64,000 nucleotides of DNA from Epinephelus fuscoguttatus (Eukaryota > Chordata > Actinopteri > Perciformes > Serranidae): assembly GCF_011397635.1 (NCBI RefSeq), contig NC_064770.1:22252200-22316199 (forward strand), read 5' to 3'. Shown here in pieces: positions 36,029 to 47,542 of this stretch; the first letter of the stretch is position 1, and each line of letters starts with the position of its first letter. Below the pieces are notes generated by a model that was not told the DNA's origin, made no database searches, and saw only the letters and a list, made by a program, of their open reading frames with translations. The position numbers and the translations under genes were made by a program.

Positions 36029-36329
36029 CTGACCCAGACTGTGTTTCACACACCCCCACACACACCTCAGAGAAATTCACTCCTCCTGGCCAATGCTTTT
36101 TGTTTATTTGTCTATCATCAACATTTTAAATAAAAAGTTGAACTTAAATGCATCAAATTTGTGAAAGCACTTGTAAAACATTCCAGTTAAAGTCTGATAA
36201 ATCTTTATGCATTTAACCTGAGTTAAAGGAGCAGTGTGTAAGAGGGGGATTTGGTGGCACCTAGTGGTGAGGATTGCAGATTGCAGCCAGCTGAAACTTG
36301 GGGTTAGGATTTCTTCAGTGTTCATTGTT

Positions 36330-36652
36330 TAGAGCAGCGGCCAACTGGTGGGAGTCGTGGGTCCTTTCTAAATTGATCACAAGTGACTGCAAAAGTCTGA
36401 AAAAACAAAAACAAAAAAACACACTTTATTTTTAAATACAGTGGATTTCCGACACAAAGCTTTTACTTTGAAGTGCTGTTTCCTGCAGTAGAGTGAGTGA
36501 AAAAGCTATTAAACATACAGAGCAAACTAGCTCAATGACATGGCCAAATGCAAGTGTGACGCTGAATATATTAAACTGTTTGGACCTTGAACTGATGACT
36601 AAGGAGAAATCTGGAACCTGTGGCTGGACCGGTTGGGAACCACTGGTTTAGA
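36330..36652 (+). mobile_element. hAT-type MITE (CAGTGGTTCCCAAC family), nested
   Basis: The right end 'ccggttgggaaccactg' and the left end 'agcggccaactggtgggagtcgtgggtcc' are diverged inverted forms of the well-known CAGTGGTTCCCAAC terminus. Non-coding. Inserted into the TTAA-flanked MITE. Confidence 0.6.
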
Positions 36653-36949
36653 GGGTTTTTGATGGAAGCTGTATTAACTGCGGAGGTGGTGATGCAACAT
36701 GGTGATCTCCGCAGACGAGGACCTGCTCATGATTCAGATATAAATGGCTCATTCTACGGTATCGAAAGCACAGCAATTCTTTTTTTCAGGTGATGACACA
36801 CTGAAAAAAACATTATACTATGTTCCATTTCTGCCAATATATCCTGCTAGCACAACCTATTAAGTCTAAACTAGGTCTAAATGAGCATCCACCATTCATT
36901 AAAATGTTGTACCAGAAGGTGGCTACTCTGCAGTGGGCTATTTATGATT

Positions 36950-37375
36950 ATTTGGTGGCACGGTGGTGCACGGTTCCTGGTTCGAACCCAGGGTGGGGGA
37001 GCCCCTCTGTATGGAGCTTGCATGTTCTCCCTGTGTCAGTGTGGGTTTTCTCCGGGTGCTCCAGCTTCCTCCCACAGTCCAAAGACATGCAGGTGAATTG
37101 GTGACTCTAAATTATCTGCAGGTGTGAATGTGAGCGTGAATGGTTGTCTGTCTCTATGTGTCAGCCCTACAATTGTCTGGCGACCTGTCCAGGGTGTCTC
37201 GTCCAGTTTTCTCCAGCTACTCCGGCTTCCTCACGCAATCCAAAGACATGCAGGTTAATTGGTGACTCTAAATTGTCCATAGGTGTGAATGTGAATGTGA
37301 ATGGTTGTCTGTCTCTATGTGTCAGCCCTGTGATAGTCTGGTGACCTGTCCAGGGTGTACCCCGCCTCGTAGTTT
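36950..37375 (+). mobile_element. SINE-like dispersed repeat with internal duplication
   Basis: Same family as 447-816, opposite orientation: 'ggcacggtggtgcacgg', 'tggttcgaacccaggg' (B-box-like), 'catgttctccctgtg', 'cctcccacagtccaaagacatgcagg'. The block from 'tctccgggtgctccagcttcc' to 'gacctgtccagggtg' (about 37,049-37,197) is repeated at about 37,209-37,358, so this copy has a tandem duplication of roughly 150 bp. Confidence 0.75.
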
Positions 37376-37929
37376 AACTTTGTAATGTTGGCAGTGAAAG
37401 CAAATGAATTAGTTGGCGATTAAATTCTCTATTAGAGAGCTAGGGAGACAAGCCCCCTCCCCACTGAGGTCCAGCAAAATTCAGAGGAAATCGATCTATG
37501 AATTAATGCACCTTTTTTTTCTATTTGGTGCATAGGCTACACATTTTTACAATTGGAGAATTTAAGAATCACTTTAGGTCTACAACATAGACAAATATTA
37601 TTTTTATTTTCTATTGTTTTACTTTGTCAAAGCCACAGGAAGCCATTGGAGAGAGGCTATTGAGCTGCATGTGGCTCCAGAGTCACAGGTTGCCCCCCTC
37701 CCCGCCCTAAATCCTACACCCCGGACCTTTAAAGCAGAACAAAGCAGGAACTACTGGAATAAAACATGAGACACTTTTCATTTGAAATAAACTTAAAGAA
37801 CACCTAATGTTGCCGTTAAAGTACTCAAACATGAACCAGTCAGTCTAAAGCTAATTCTAAATACACAGTATTCTTGTTTGTCTTGTTGGACGGTGTCATT
37901 TCCTAACACTTTTTGACAGTAACAGTAAC

Positions 37930-38299
37930 AACTGGTTGTGCATTTTTCTAATGTGACTGTGCTGTGACCACAACAAAGCAACAAAAGACTTCCAGGCATG
38001 TACACAAGACATATGTTTTCTCTACACAGGGGGGCTGGTTTCACATATTCAAAGAGAAAAAGCTGAAACGGCGCACTGAGTCTCTGATGCATGACCTCAT
38101 TTCCACCTTGTATGGGCAACTCAACACCTTTTTTTTTTCCATCACAGGAAGCTGTGTCAATAGTACGTAGATTAAGAAACAGATGAAGACAAGACAATGC
38201 TCTTTCACTGTGTATTTTGAAAGACCATCAACGATCCCGGTGAAGCTTTTTACACATTTAACAATTAATTGAGGATTAACTTGATTTGTGACTGGAAAC
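37930..38299 (+). promoter_or_regulatory. Upstream region of the Ig receptor, shared with its pseudogene
   Basis: Sequence here ('gtgactgtgctgtgaccac', 'ggctggtttcacatat', 'cacaggaagctgtgtcaatag') recurs upstream of the broken copy at about 50,260-50,495. It therefore belongs to the duplicated unit and probably holds the promoter and 5' UTR. The ETS-type core 'acaggaagct' is kept in both copies. No clear TATA box. Confidence 0.45.
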
Positions 38300-41200
38300 A
38301 TGCACGTTGAACCCAGGAACTTGATGTGGACATTGATGCCACTTTTTCTGGCTGGTAAGTACTTACATCTCATTTAATGTTTTATTAAAATGACACAGTC
38401 TTAAAGGGTGTTAATAAATCCATGTCTTTCAGGTGCTCTTTGCAGTCAGTGGAAAGTGGTGTATCAGCAGCAGCATATCTGTGCAGTGAGAGGCTCGTCT
38501 GTTGTCATTCTTTGTTCATTTTACTATGCTGACGAGCTGAGAGGGAAGAGATTCATGTGGGGTATTGTAAAGTCTAATCTTCTCAGTGGTCGCTTCATTT
38601 CTGGCAGGAACCTGGGAAAATTCAGCTCAAGATTTCAGTATATTGGTGACAAACATCACAATTGTTCTTTAAAGATACACCAAGTGGAGCATAATGATGC
38701 AGGAAAATATGCCTTCACATTTATAACGAACTCCAAAGAAAGCAAATGGCCTGGCCCATCTGGCTCAACATTAAAGGTTGTTGGTAAGTTGTCTTTCTCA
38801 TATAGTTGTCAGTCTACTCCACAATTCAGTCTGTGGAGTTTGAAACTGACGCAGCCCTTTGCTCTTCTAGATTTGAACATTTTGGTGACTAAGCCTGATG
38901 GGAACAGAAGAACAAAGGAAGGCGACTCTGTGAATCTGACCTGCTTAAACAGCTGCGATGGCGGTAACCTTTCGTCTGCTTTCACCTGGTTTAAGAATGG
39001 AGAACTCATAAATGAAGGACCTATACTTTATTTAAGCAACATGTCCATCGCTACCTCGGGAAGCTACACTTGCTCTCTAGAAGCACACACAGGAACAGCT
39101 TCAGGAGTCGTAAATATTGATGTTGAATGTGAGTATTGGACTCAAAATCAACACTATAGAATGAGAAAGAAATGAATACAATAAAATTTAGATAACAGAA
39201 ATTAAATCTGCCATTTTGAGGGTGTGCCACATGATTTTTCTGACAGATGGCCCTAAGAACACTTCAGTGTCCGCCAGACCATTGACGGAGGTGTGCGCTG
39301 GCAGTAACATCACCCTCGTCTGCAGCAGCCGTGCAAACCCTCCAGTGAAGATCTATACTTGGTTTAAAAGAAATAATGATGATATAATGGATGTCGAACA
39401 CCAGCCTGTGTTCCTCCCTGGTGCTGGTGGTCAGTATTTCTGCAGTGCCACCAACAAACATGGAAGTCAAAACTCTTCTGTTGTGACTGTGACGATCAAA
39501 CGTAAGTAGATTGATACCGTTTATTACCAGTTGTTTAGTGAATGCAAAATAAACCATGTGTTATATAGAATATGCAGAATATTTTTGTCTGTTAAAAACT
39601 AATTGACAAGGACATGTGTGGATTAGGGATGTTATGTGAATTAGATCCCAGAGAGGTCAAACGGGAAGTTAGACCTCTTATCAACAGTTTTAAAAGAAGT
39701 AGTCAGAACATTAAGATTAATTGAATTAATCGCCTTTTTTATGTCACATTGATTTAACACAAAAACAATCAAACAAGAAAAACAAAAAATCAAGGTATTA
39801 AAACTGCTCTAACACGCTGCCTTTGTTTCACAGCATGTTGGATAACATTTACCAGAGATGCACTTATCATTGCTGCTTTTGCTCTGCTTCTGATTGGGAC
39901 CACTGTTATCACCATCAAAAGGTAAGCTGTAAGAACCATTTAGACGCTTAACTTAAGTAAAAATATTAGTATTAAGTCCTGCTTTTACATTCTACTTAAG
40001 ATAAATTAAGATAATCCTTTATTCATCCCTCAACTGGGAAATTTGCAACATTACAGCAGCAACGGGAGAGTGCAAACAGGAAGCATCAGTAGAAAAAAAT
40101 AAAATACAAAGCAATATATAAATAGGTAAAATAAGTAAACTGTACAAAAATAAAGAGCAGAATAAGCAAACAGTATAAAACACAAACCAATATCATAAGG
40201 AAGCATCAGAAAGAAGCAGAATATGATAAAGAGACTGACTGACTGACTGAGCCAGTATAGATATTGCACAGTTTAACAATACTGATATCGCACCTGAGTC
40301 ATTGTCAGAAGTGAAAAATAAAAGCAAGATATTAAAATAAATAGGCTGAGTGGCAGAATTTATTTTATTGCACGTATAACTATTTCACAGTTGCTGTACA
40401 GATACAGATATTGCACGAGTGATGACTGATTGTCCGTCCATTTAGTATGTGTGGTCTGAATAGTCTGACAGCAGCAGGAAGGAAGGACATGCAGTATCTC
40501 TCTTTGAAACACTGTGGGTGAAGCAGCCTGTCACTGAAGGTATAGTGACCCACTTACTAAAGATAAGTAAAAGTATACAAGTATAAAGTATGTAAGTATT
40601 ATCAGAGAAATGTATTATGAATAATAAAAAGTAAGTTATTGATTTGTTATTTCTGATAGATGTATTAGCAGCATTTAAATGTTAAATGTTTTTGTGTAAG
40701 TTGTCGAGCGTCAGCCACAGAAAGGTCTGCCTTCTAATTGGATATATCGAAACTAGATGACACTCACCTCCCAATCATCTACTCATTCATCTACTGCATG
40801 AGTAGATTGTTTATATCTAGTAATGGATGAGAGGCTTGTGCTCATGACAGTGCGAGATGTAAAAGCGTCCTCTTCAGCTGAGCTATAATGTAAGCTAGCT
40901 CAGTGGTGCTAGGTGAGCTAGCAGTAGATGCACACTTCCTTCTGCACGGTGATACAGTTGTCAGGTGGAGACTGGTGGAGAGAAAATAGCTCCTGCATGA
41001 AGCAACAAGGTCTGTGGATTACCTTTAGTAAGCAGGTCATGATTTCTGAAAAACAGTTTTTTTAAATGTGTTTTTTGGTGCCATATAGTTAAATTAAGTA
41101 CAGCACTTGAATCAGAGGTGTAAATATAGACAGTGCAGGCAGTATGGTTGCACCAGGGCCGGTGAGGTGGGGGAGGCTGTAGAAAGAGTGGGCCCTCCAA

Positions 41201-43864
41201 CAATGTGGTTCTCACGAGTGATTGCCACCTAAACATTTGCATGTGCTCAAAGAATTCTCATTAAGATTAAGAACATTTGCTATATATGCCCTTAAAAAAA
41301 AGGCAAACCTGACTTTGTCATGTTTTTTTGATTGTAAAATATCCAATAGCATCTATAACAAAATGATATGTCTATTAAAATAAACTAATAACCTGTTAAA
41401 AATTAACTTTTGTTATTTTCTTTTGTGTTTTTTGTCATATACAGATATGCAGTGATGATTGTTGGGTAGTCTGTATGTTGATGTTATCCAATGACAAGTC
41501 TCTGATCATGTGACAAGACGATATGTGCACAATAGCGTGCACTATGGCCTGTCTCAACTACCTTACACCACTGCCAGATTTTCCACGAATGTTGGGCCGT
41601 TTTGCCGGCATGCTGCGAGTGTTTAGACACACAGAGCTGGATTGGCGAGTTGGTCCGAGGTGCCCAATTTTCCGCTTCGTATGGTAGACATATTGGCGGA
41701 AGCCTTTTAGTTTAAACAGACCAAAGTGGCCTTCCGCAATGGGAGGGGCTGTTGAAGACTTGTGGGAGTAGCTGTTGATGACGCCGCACGTGCGACCCAC
41801 TGGCTGTGGATAAACAGGAAACAGCTGATAGCAGGAATTAGCGAGCAGCTAGTAGCAAGAGGGAAACGCAAACCTGACAGACACTGTAAAGATGAGCAAC
41901 TGGGGAGACAAGGAATTGCGCACCCTCCTTGCCCTCGCAAATGAAGAGGCCATTAACCGTCAGATGACAGGAACAGTGAAGAACGGGCCGACTTACGAGA
42001 GAATCGCTGAAGGACTGACTAGCCACGGCTTCCCTCCCACGTAACTGTTTACGTCACATGCTGAGCTACACGTTTTGTTACTTGCTCACGCCCCCCATTG
42101 CCCCGAAAAAGGCGCATTCTGTATTAACAAAAGCAGGTAGGCAGCATTTTGCCGCACTCTCCGATTTTGCTTTTATACTGCCAATGCTGAAAGAAGACTG
42201 ATTGGGCTTTCCTGCAAATTTGCACAATTCCTATCTAAAAAGAGGTAATAGCTGTGTCTCAGTTCAGGAGCTGCAGCCTTCGAAGGCTGCATTTGAAGAC
42301 CAATTGCGTCACATCAGCGTGACCATGACTGTCCCATTTCATAGGCTCCTTCAAATGCAGCTGAGAAATGCAGTCTTTCCCAGAATTTGGAGGGGGCCAC
42401 CGATGAATCCTTCGTGGCCCAGCCTACCCCAAGATGCATTGGTGACGATTACATATTAAGTTAACTAAGTAGCTAACAGTTAACTGTTGTTAGCATTACT
42501 ATTAGCTAAAAGCACACAGTTTAAACATTCCTAATTTTATAATTTAACCTGAAAACAGTCCTCCATCAGCCTGAAATACATCAAACAGCTGTGACTCCAG
42601 CGGTTAATCATGTCCTCAAGTATTAAATTTAAGAAAATATATATAACAACAAACTCTGGGTCCATGATTTAGGGCTAGCTGACTTACTAGCTTACTCCTT
42701 CTTGCGTCAAGCATAGCTGGTTGCTATGTAACAGTAATGTGAATCGGTCGGGGCAAGAACAAGCGGTGATGCATCCAGGATATCCTCCACAGACCAGACC
42801 GACTCATTTCGGAGACTGTTTGGTATGGATGATGCGGTCTTCAAAGGACGTGGCCGATGTGGACTGTGAAGGCCGCATCCTTCATTGGCTGCAGCCCCTG
42901 ATTGAGACGCAGCTATTGCCCTCAGATTAACTCACATCCTTGTTACAGGCCACTGGTGTCATATGAGTCCTGTCAGCAAAACACACTGTGGATCAAAAGC
43001 ATCTTCTTGCTTTTGCTAAACATGCTCTGATGTGGCAGATTTTATCACAAACCACAAATACAATCCTTGTAATCATTCACTGCTCATGAGTCCATTAATT
43101 GTCTTATACCAATGATCATGTCATGATTCTACTTATTATTTCAGACTCCACAAAAAAAGGACTTGGACAACAAATACAGACTGTGAGGAGGAAGACACTG
43201 AGGTGACCTTTTCGTGGCATACATTTTATACAGAACTCTGTAGTCTATATCACAATTAGAGCTGCCAGTTGCACAGAGATTGTCTACAACTGATTAAAGC
43301 AGGTGAAAGGCAAATCAAACCCACATCCGTAAGTTTCTGTTGACTGACAAATACCATGATGGGCATCAGATAAGAGAAGACAGGCTGTTTTTGTTGTGCG
43401 AGTGAAACAGGAACTCAAAATAGGCATATAAAGGCACAATCTGATGTTAATCTTGTGTTGTTTCTTCACTATGGTATGCAGGATGCAGACTACGTCAACT
43501 GGCTCAACTGTGACAGTCAATCACAAGAGGGAAATCAGCGTGAGGGAGAAACAGCAGAAGTCATCTATACAGCTGTATACTTCAACAAGAAAAGAAAGTC
43601 AAACATGTGAGATATTTTTACACTTCATGTCATCCATTGTGTCACACATGTTGCATTTGAGGCACATGTACTGATTGACTGTATCACTTGCAGGGAGCAG
43701 CAGATGGACGACCATAATGATGTCATTTACATCGCAGTGTGCAGGTAAAGCTCAGGAAAGACTTGCTGATTGAAAGAATGATTACTCACATCTCAAGTGC
43801 AAACTTTTTGCCTCTCTTTTTCAGGAACCAACTGCCGAACCCTTCATATGTTGAGCCTCCCTAA
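38300..43864 (+). CDS. CD22/Siglec-like Ig-superfamily inhibitory receptor, 9 exons
   Basis: Single-pass cell-surface receptor of the fish 'B-cell receptor CD22-like' type. Exons: 38300-38354, 38433-38783, 38871-39128, 39247-39501, 39834-39921, 43145-43202, 43482-43606, 43694-43744, 43825-43864; phases join to 426 codons. Order: signal peptide (MWTLMPLFLAGALC), V-set domain ending in DAGKYAFTF (about 25-135), C2-set domain (EGDSVNLTC ... SGSYTC), second C2-set domain (GSNITLVC ... GGQYFC), TM helix in exon 5 (ALIIAAFALLLIGTTVITI), then a cytoplasmic tail. The tail has two ITIM-type motifs, VIYTAV (Y384) and VIYIAV (Y409), plus YVNW (Y359), a Grb2-type YxN site. This predicts SHP recruitment and inhibition of leukocyte signalling; the ligand is unknown. 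I do not see the key sialic-acid arginine with confidence. The true orthologue of mammalian CD22 is unproven, so no symbol is given. The 3.2 kb intron 5 is full of MITEs. Confidence 0.88.
39990..40560 (-). repeat. Dispersed repeat in receptor intron 5, class uncertain
   Basis: The stretch from 'aagataatcctttattcatccc...ggaaatttgcaacattacagcagc' to 'agtctgacagcagcaggaaggaaggacatgcagtatctctc' resembles a very common teleost repeat read on the minus strand, probably a LINE 3' end. No reverse-transcriptase frame is preserved, so the class is left open. Confidence 0.45.
40561..41535 (+). other. Receptor intron 5, middle part: nothing recognised
   Basis: No exon-like sequence and no named repeat. 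Confidence 0.5.
41540..42200 (+). mobile_element. Harbinger-like element remnant with a truncated SANT/Myb-like frame
   Basis: A plus-strand frame at 41,892-42,044 encodes 50 residues starting MSNWGDKELRTLLALANEEA and ending SHGFPPT. This matches the beginning of the Myb/SANT-like DNA-binding proteins found as second gene of Harbinger-type transposons. It stops where a GT (cac|gtaact) could be a splice donor. The surrounding 'gttgggccgttttgccggcatgctgc' and 'gcattttgccgcactctccga' may be remnants of diverged terminal repeats. No transposase is present. Confidence 0.5.
42251..42913. mobile_element. 663-bp TIR element flanked by TA
   Basis: Left end 'gctgtgtctcagttcaggag' then 'ctgcagccttcgaagg'; the right end reverse-complements to 'gctgcgtctcaatcagggg' then 'ctgcagccaatgaagg'. 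The inverted match covers about 40 bp. TA flanks both ends (42,249-50 and 42,914-15), consistent with a TA target duplication. No coding capacity. It lies in receptor intron 5, about 230 bp before exon 6. Confidence 0.8.
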
Positions 43865-45640
43865 TGAAGCTCAGCGTAAGTTCAGTCAGGAATATCCATT
43901 CACAATTCTCTCTCTATCCCACTGCCACCACTTCCTCCAATCAGCTGACTATGGCCGTCCTCTCTCCTAGTTAGCCAATCAAACTTCAGTCAGTCATTCA
44001 TATTGCTGCTGCCAAACTTTAACTCTGTTCTCCTCTCTGCTCCTGTCAGCTGTCATTTTAGGCGGAATCATCACACCCTCCTCCACCCCATTCACCTCCA
44101 GTCACCTTATCCAGAGCCCAGGATGAGCTCATCAACAATCCGCTCCTCTTCACATCCAGATCCTCAGCTCTATCTTCATCTCATCTCACTATTACCACCA
44201 CCAGCGTCTAGACTCCACAGGGGGGGGTTCCCTAATCTACTACGTCTTTACCGCCCTCCTGCAATATACGTCATCACAATGGGGTCTAATCGCCAAAGAC
44301 ATTTCACATTTCTCATACTTATTTGCACATGTAAATAAATATTCTTGTCTCTTAGAATGAGTCTCTGCTGATTGAAATGAGTGTGTCATAGTGTCTCAGC
44401 TCATTCTCGTTCCCACGTCATCAAATTCTGAGTCTTTGTCATGCCCTTTTAATTGTAATTCAGGAGGTGTTAGTTGTCGAGGACTGGTGAATGGATGTCT
44501 TCTGCTAGGTTGATCTGGGAGGATGTGCTGGAAATCGCACAGAGTAAGACTCAACCGAGGTGATGACAGGCCCCCCAGACGGTACCTAGAGTGAGATATG
44601 GGAGAGGTATGCACCAGATTGAATAAGAAAAGATGTGGGGAGAGGGGAAGAGAGGATGAAGGAATGTTGGCAGGGATGAGGTTGGGAGGATGATGGATGA
44701 AGGAAAGGGAAAGGGAGGGTGGGTCAAGAAATCTACAGCAAGCAGAGCATGATGGATTGACCAGGTATACGTAGGTGTGGCAGGTAATTAGAGGTGTGGT
44801 TGAGACGTGGCCCTGCTCCAAAACCTAAGGTAACAAACTAACTACATTTGTGGTCTCGTGGGTGAAAGTCTTGTTTCGTTTGACTCATCCACCTCCCTTA
44901 CCTACTGTCCTACATGCACTTTCATGCTCTTTTGCTACGTCTGTTGCTTTCAACGTCAAGATGGGTTTACATAAGAGGGAGTTGAAAGCCTGGTGTATCC
45001 CATAAAGAAGCTAGAAGAGTGTTCTGACGTTGATTTCTCACACCAAGGGGCTGACAAAGCATCCATATTTGACGACCGATGGATGAGATTGAGCTGAGTG
45101 TTTTGAGGGTATTTGGTTAAATATTTCCTTACATTTTACAAATGTGTGAGATGTAATGCACATGCATTGCAGTAAATATAAATATTTCAATCTAGACAAC
45201 AAGACAGTGACACACCGGGGCACTTAAACTTTTTAACTAAAAAGAAAAGACACCACCAAGAGTCATTAACCAAAACAGAGTTCAACATAATCTCATTTGC
45301 AATATATACATAAGAGACGCCTACAGAGGGTACACATTCACAAAAAGCTTTTGGACAGTAAGTCTGACATCAGCCTCTACTCTTGTACTGTTATGTTAGC
45401 TGAGTGTGTAAGAGGGATGCATGTCTTGGCATCAAAAGGTAGTCCAATGGGAAATTTAGATAAAAACGCTGGAAAGGGAATAAGTGTTTTGTGCATCATT
45501 TTACTGCAGTGATTTTGTTGTTGGTTGTGTGTATGTGAGAGTTGATGAAACTTCTTCAGGGACTTATTCCCGGTTCAATACAAAGGAACGACTGTGAGCC
45601 CGAGACATGATGCCGTTTGTTGTCTCTTTGTTTCCCTCAG
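43865..45640 (+). other. Receptor 3' UTR/downstream sequence, unassigned
   Basis: Follows the receptor stop codon. AATAAA at 44,333-44,338 is a possible poly(A) signal. Pyrimidine-rich frames at 44,003-44,338 (+) and 44,396-44,821 (-) have no domain and biased composition; they may be repeat-derived, but I cannot name a family. Confidence 0.45.
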
Positions 45641-45690
45641 TGTTACAGGAGGGTGATGTCTGCCGGCAAACAAAATGACAATCAAATGAT
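45550..45690 (+). other. Downstream end of the duplicated receptor unit
   Basis: 'gttgtctctttgtttccctcagtgttacaggaggg' (about 45,615-45,655) recurs at 53,457-53,490 beyond the pseudogene. The shared 'ccctcag|tgttacagg' looks like a splice acceptor with the start of a further exon, possibly an alternative 3' exon of the receptor. This is inferred only from conservation between the two copies. Confidence 0.4.
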
Positions 45691-45699
45691 CAAACATAC

Positions 45700-46639
45700 A
45701 TCAAGGTTTCATCAAAGGGGAAAAAATGATTTGTCTTTACTGCATTTTGTTGTAATTCTTTCACCATGCCTCTGGGTGTGCACGCTCACACGAGCTGTTA
45801 AGTTGCCTACTGGTGCTGAGTGTTTTATAAATCACATAAACTCCTGTTTTGTGCTTTTGGCACTGAATGTTCATTTAATGTCTGCAGTCTTTAGTTCCTG
45901 AGTTTCTCAAGAGTCTAAAATTGTGTTCCCAGCTGTAAACATACTGACAACTACAATAAGTTACACAGGTTGTAAAAACTGGAAATATGTGAAAGAAATA
46001 ATTAGGTGAGAAACTAATTGTTATATTGGACAAATGAGAGCATAACAGAAACATTGTTCAGAGAAACGGTAAAACATATTTGCTTGCAGCGGTTTAGTGG
46101 TATTTCTTTTAACTGATGCACGAGATACCAGGTCTGCTCACTGCATACAGTAATACATAGAGTGATGCATCTAAGTCTTCACTGCATAATGTTTAAACCC
46201 TTAAGTATTCTTCACCAAGAAAATGAGGTGACTTCACTTGTTTATAGTAATCCTTTAGATAACTGAAAGAAAACTGCACTGCTTTAGTGTCACACTCCTA
46301 TAACATTGTCGGTTTCATGATGGACAGTATTTAAAAAAAGGAGCAAAATCAATTCCGCAGAACCTGAGATGTTTTTTTTTCTTTTCCCCACGCATTCTTC
46401 ATCTGTTTTAAAACCTTGCACCTACATTACCCACAATGCAACTTGACCACTGACAGTTTAATTGGAAATTTGGGTTTGTTATTGTAGATATAGGTAGCCT
46501 GTAGCACGCTATAGCATGGAGCTGCTAGCCTCCAGCAGAGATGAGGAACAGGCTACAGAGGGCTGGTAAACTCACTTCTTCCTAACTCCACAACACCAGA
46601 ATTCTCTCATGTTTAAACTTGTATTGATTGATTGGTTAA
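45700..46639. other. Intergenic, one old dispersed repeat
   Basis: About 46,300-46,570 is a diverged copy of the repeat also seen at 25,310-25,460. Otherwise nothing is recognised. Confidence 0.45.
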
Positions 46640-47045
46640 TTGATTAATTGATCACTTGCATGTGCCCAACCCTCATGGGTTTACAAGACACCTTTACAAT
46701 GATGTTGCAGTAACAATCGAAAGTACATGTTATTTTACCACTCCAGTCTAGAAACGGAATACTCTGCCTTCTATCCTGGTGCTGGCAAGAAAAACTCCAC
46801 AAAAAAGGTTCCCTTTCTGAGACAAAACTAATTTTTTTCATGATCATCCAGCCAAAACAAATCAACATAAATAGAGGTCACGTTACTGAAAAGTACATTC
46901 CGTATGTCTTCATATACAGGACAGCAAACCAAGAAATGAACCTCATTCTCTTCACCTAAATTACACAACAAACAAATTCTGTCCTCCTCCAGTCTCTAAG
47001 GCTAATGGTAACGTTCCTGAGTGCAGCTGTGCACACAGGGATCTT
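46640..47045 (-). mobile_element. Non-LTR retrotransposon C-terminal remnant
   Basis: On the minus strand (about 46,970-46,900) one frame reads RICLLCNLGEENEVHFLVCC followed by PVYEDIRN. This is the C-x2-C ... H-x4-C zinc-knuckle-like signature found near the C-terminus of several LINE polyproteins. Shifted frames continue with 'FWLDDHEK'-type sequence. The clade cannot be set from this fragment. Confidence 0.5.
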
Positions 47046-47542
47046 TGTCTTTTGTTTAGATTGTACTTCACATAAGATTCCACACTACGCATTCTTCAGC
47101 CTCAACAGAGTGCTGCAAGGATGACGTTTTTTTTTTTGTTGGGCTGACTAGGAAGTTAGTGTTGCCAGTGTTGCTTCAGCAAAAAGCCAATGGGATTTTT
47201 CCATTTTGGATTATTGTAGAAATCAACTCTGTGGTAAACAAAAGTTCATGATACTTACATGTTATATTCAGTGTGATAATCTTCACAAGTAAACCCTACT
47301 TTTATGATTTTTGAAGCATAAATACAATTACCAGAATTAATGTGAGGCAATAAACAAACTACAGTACGGTTGCATAACTTCGGCGTCGCCACAACAAGAC
47401 TGTAAAGCTATGTTTGGTGTAATGATGTTCTGCACTCTCATTTAGCAACTTGACATCAGCCGCCATTTTTAAGAATTCAGTGGTGGGGAATTTACTGATG
47501 TAGGCTACTTTGTATTGTGGAACAAAATGTGAAAATATCTTA

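Larger units (their letters stand above)
36223..37732 (+). mobile_element. TTAA-flanked MITE (AGGTCCAGTGTG family) with two nested repeats
   Basis: Left end 'TTAAAGGAGCAGTGTGTAAG'; the right end reverse-complements to 'TTAAAGGTCCGGGGTGTAGG'. Family interior ('gaggacctgctcatgattcag', 'catttctgccaatatatcc') is preserved. A hAT-type MITE (36,330-36,652) and the SINE-like repeat (36,950-37,375) interrupt it, so it is older than both. Confidence 0.7.

Noticed and set aside
37793-38373. Minus-strand frames of 134 and 110 codons upstream of the receptor
   Set aside because: No domain; they overlap the receptor's duplicated upstream region, which explains the conservation.
44003-44821. Pyrimidine-rich frames on both strands
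   Set aside because: Low-complexity Ser/Pro/Leu composition without a domain; possibly repeat-derived.
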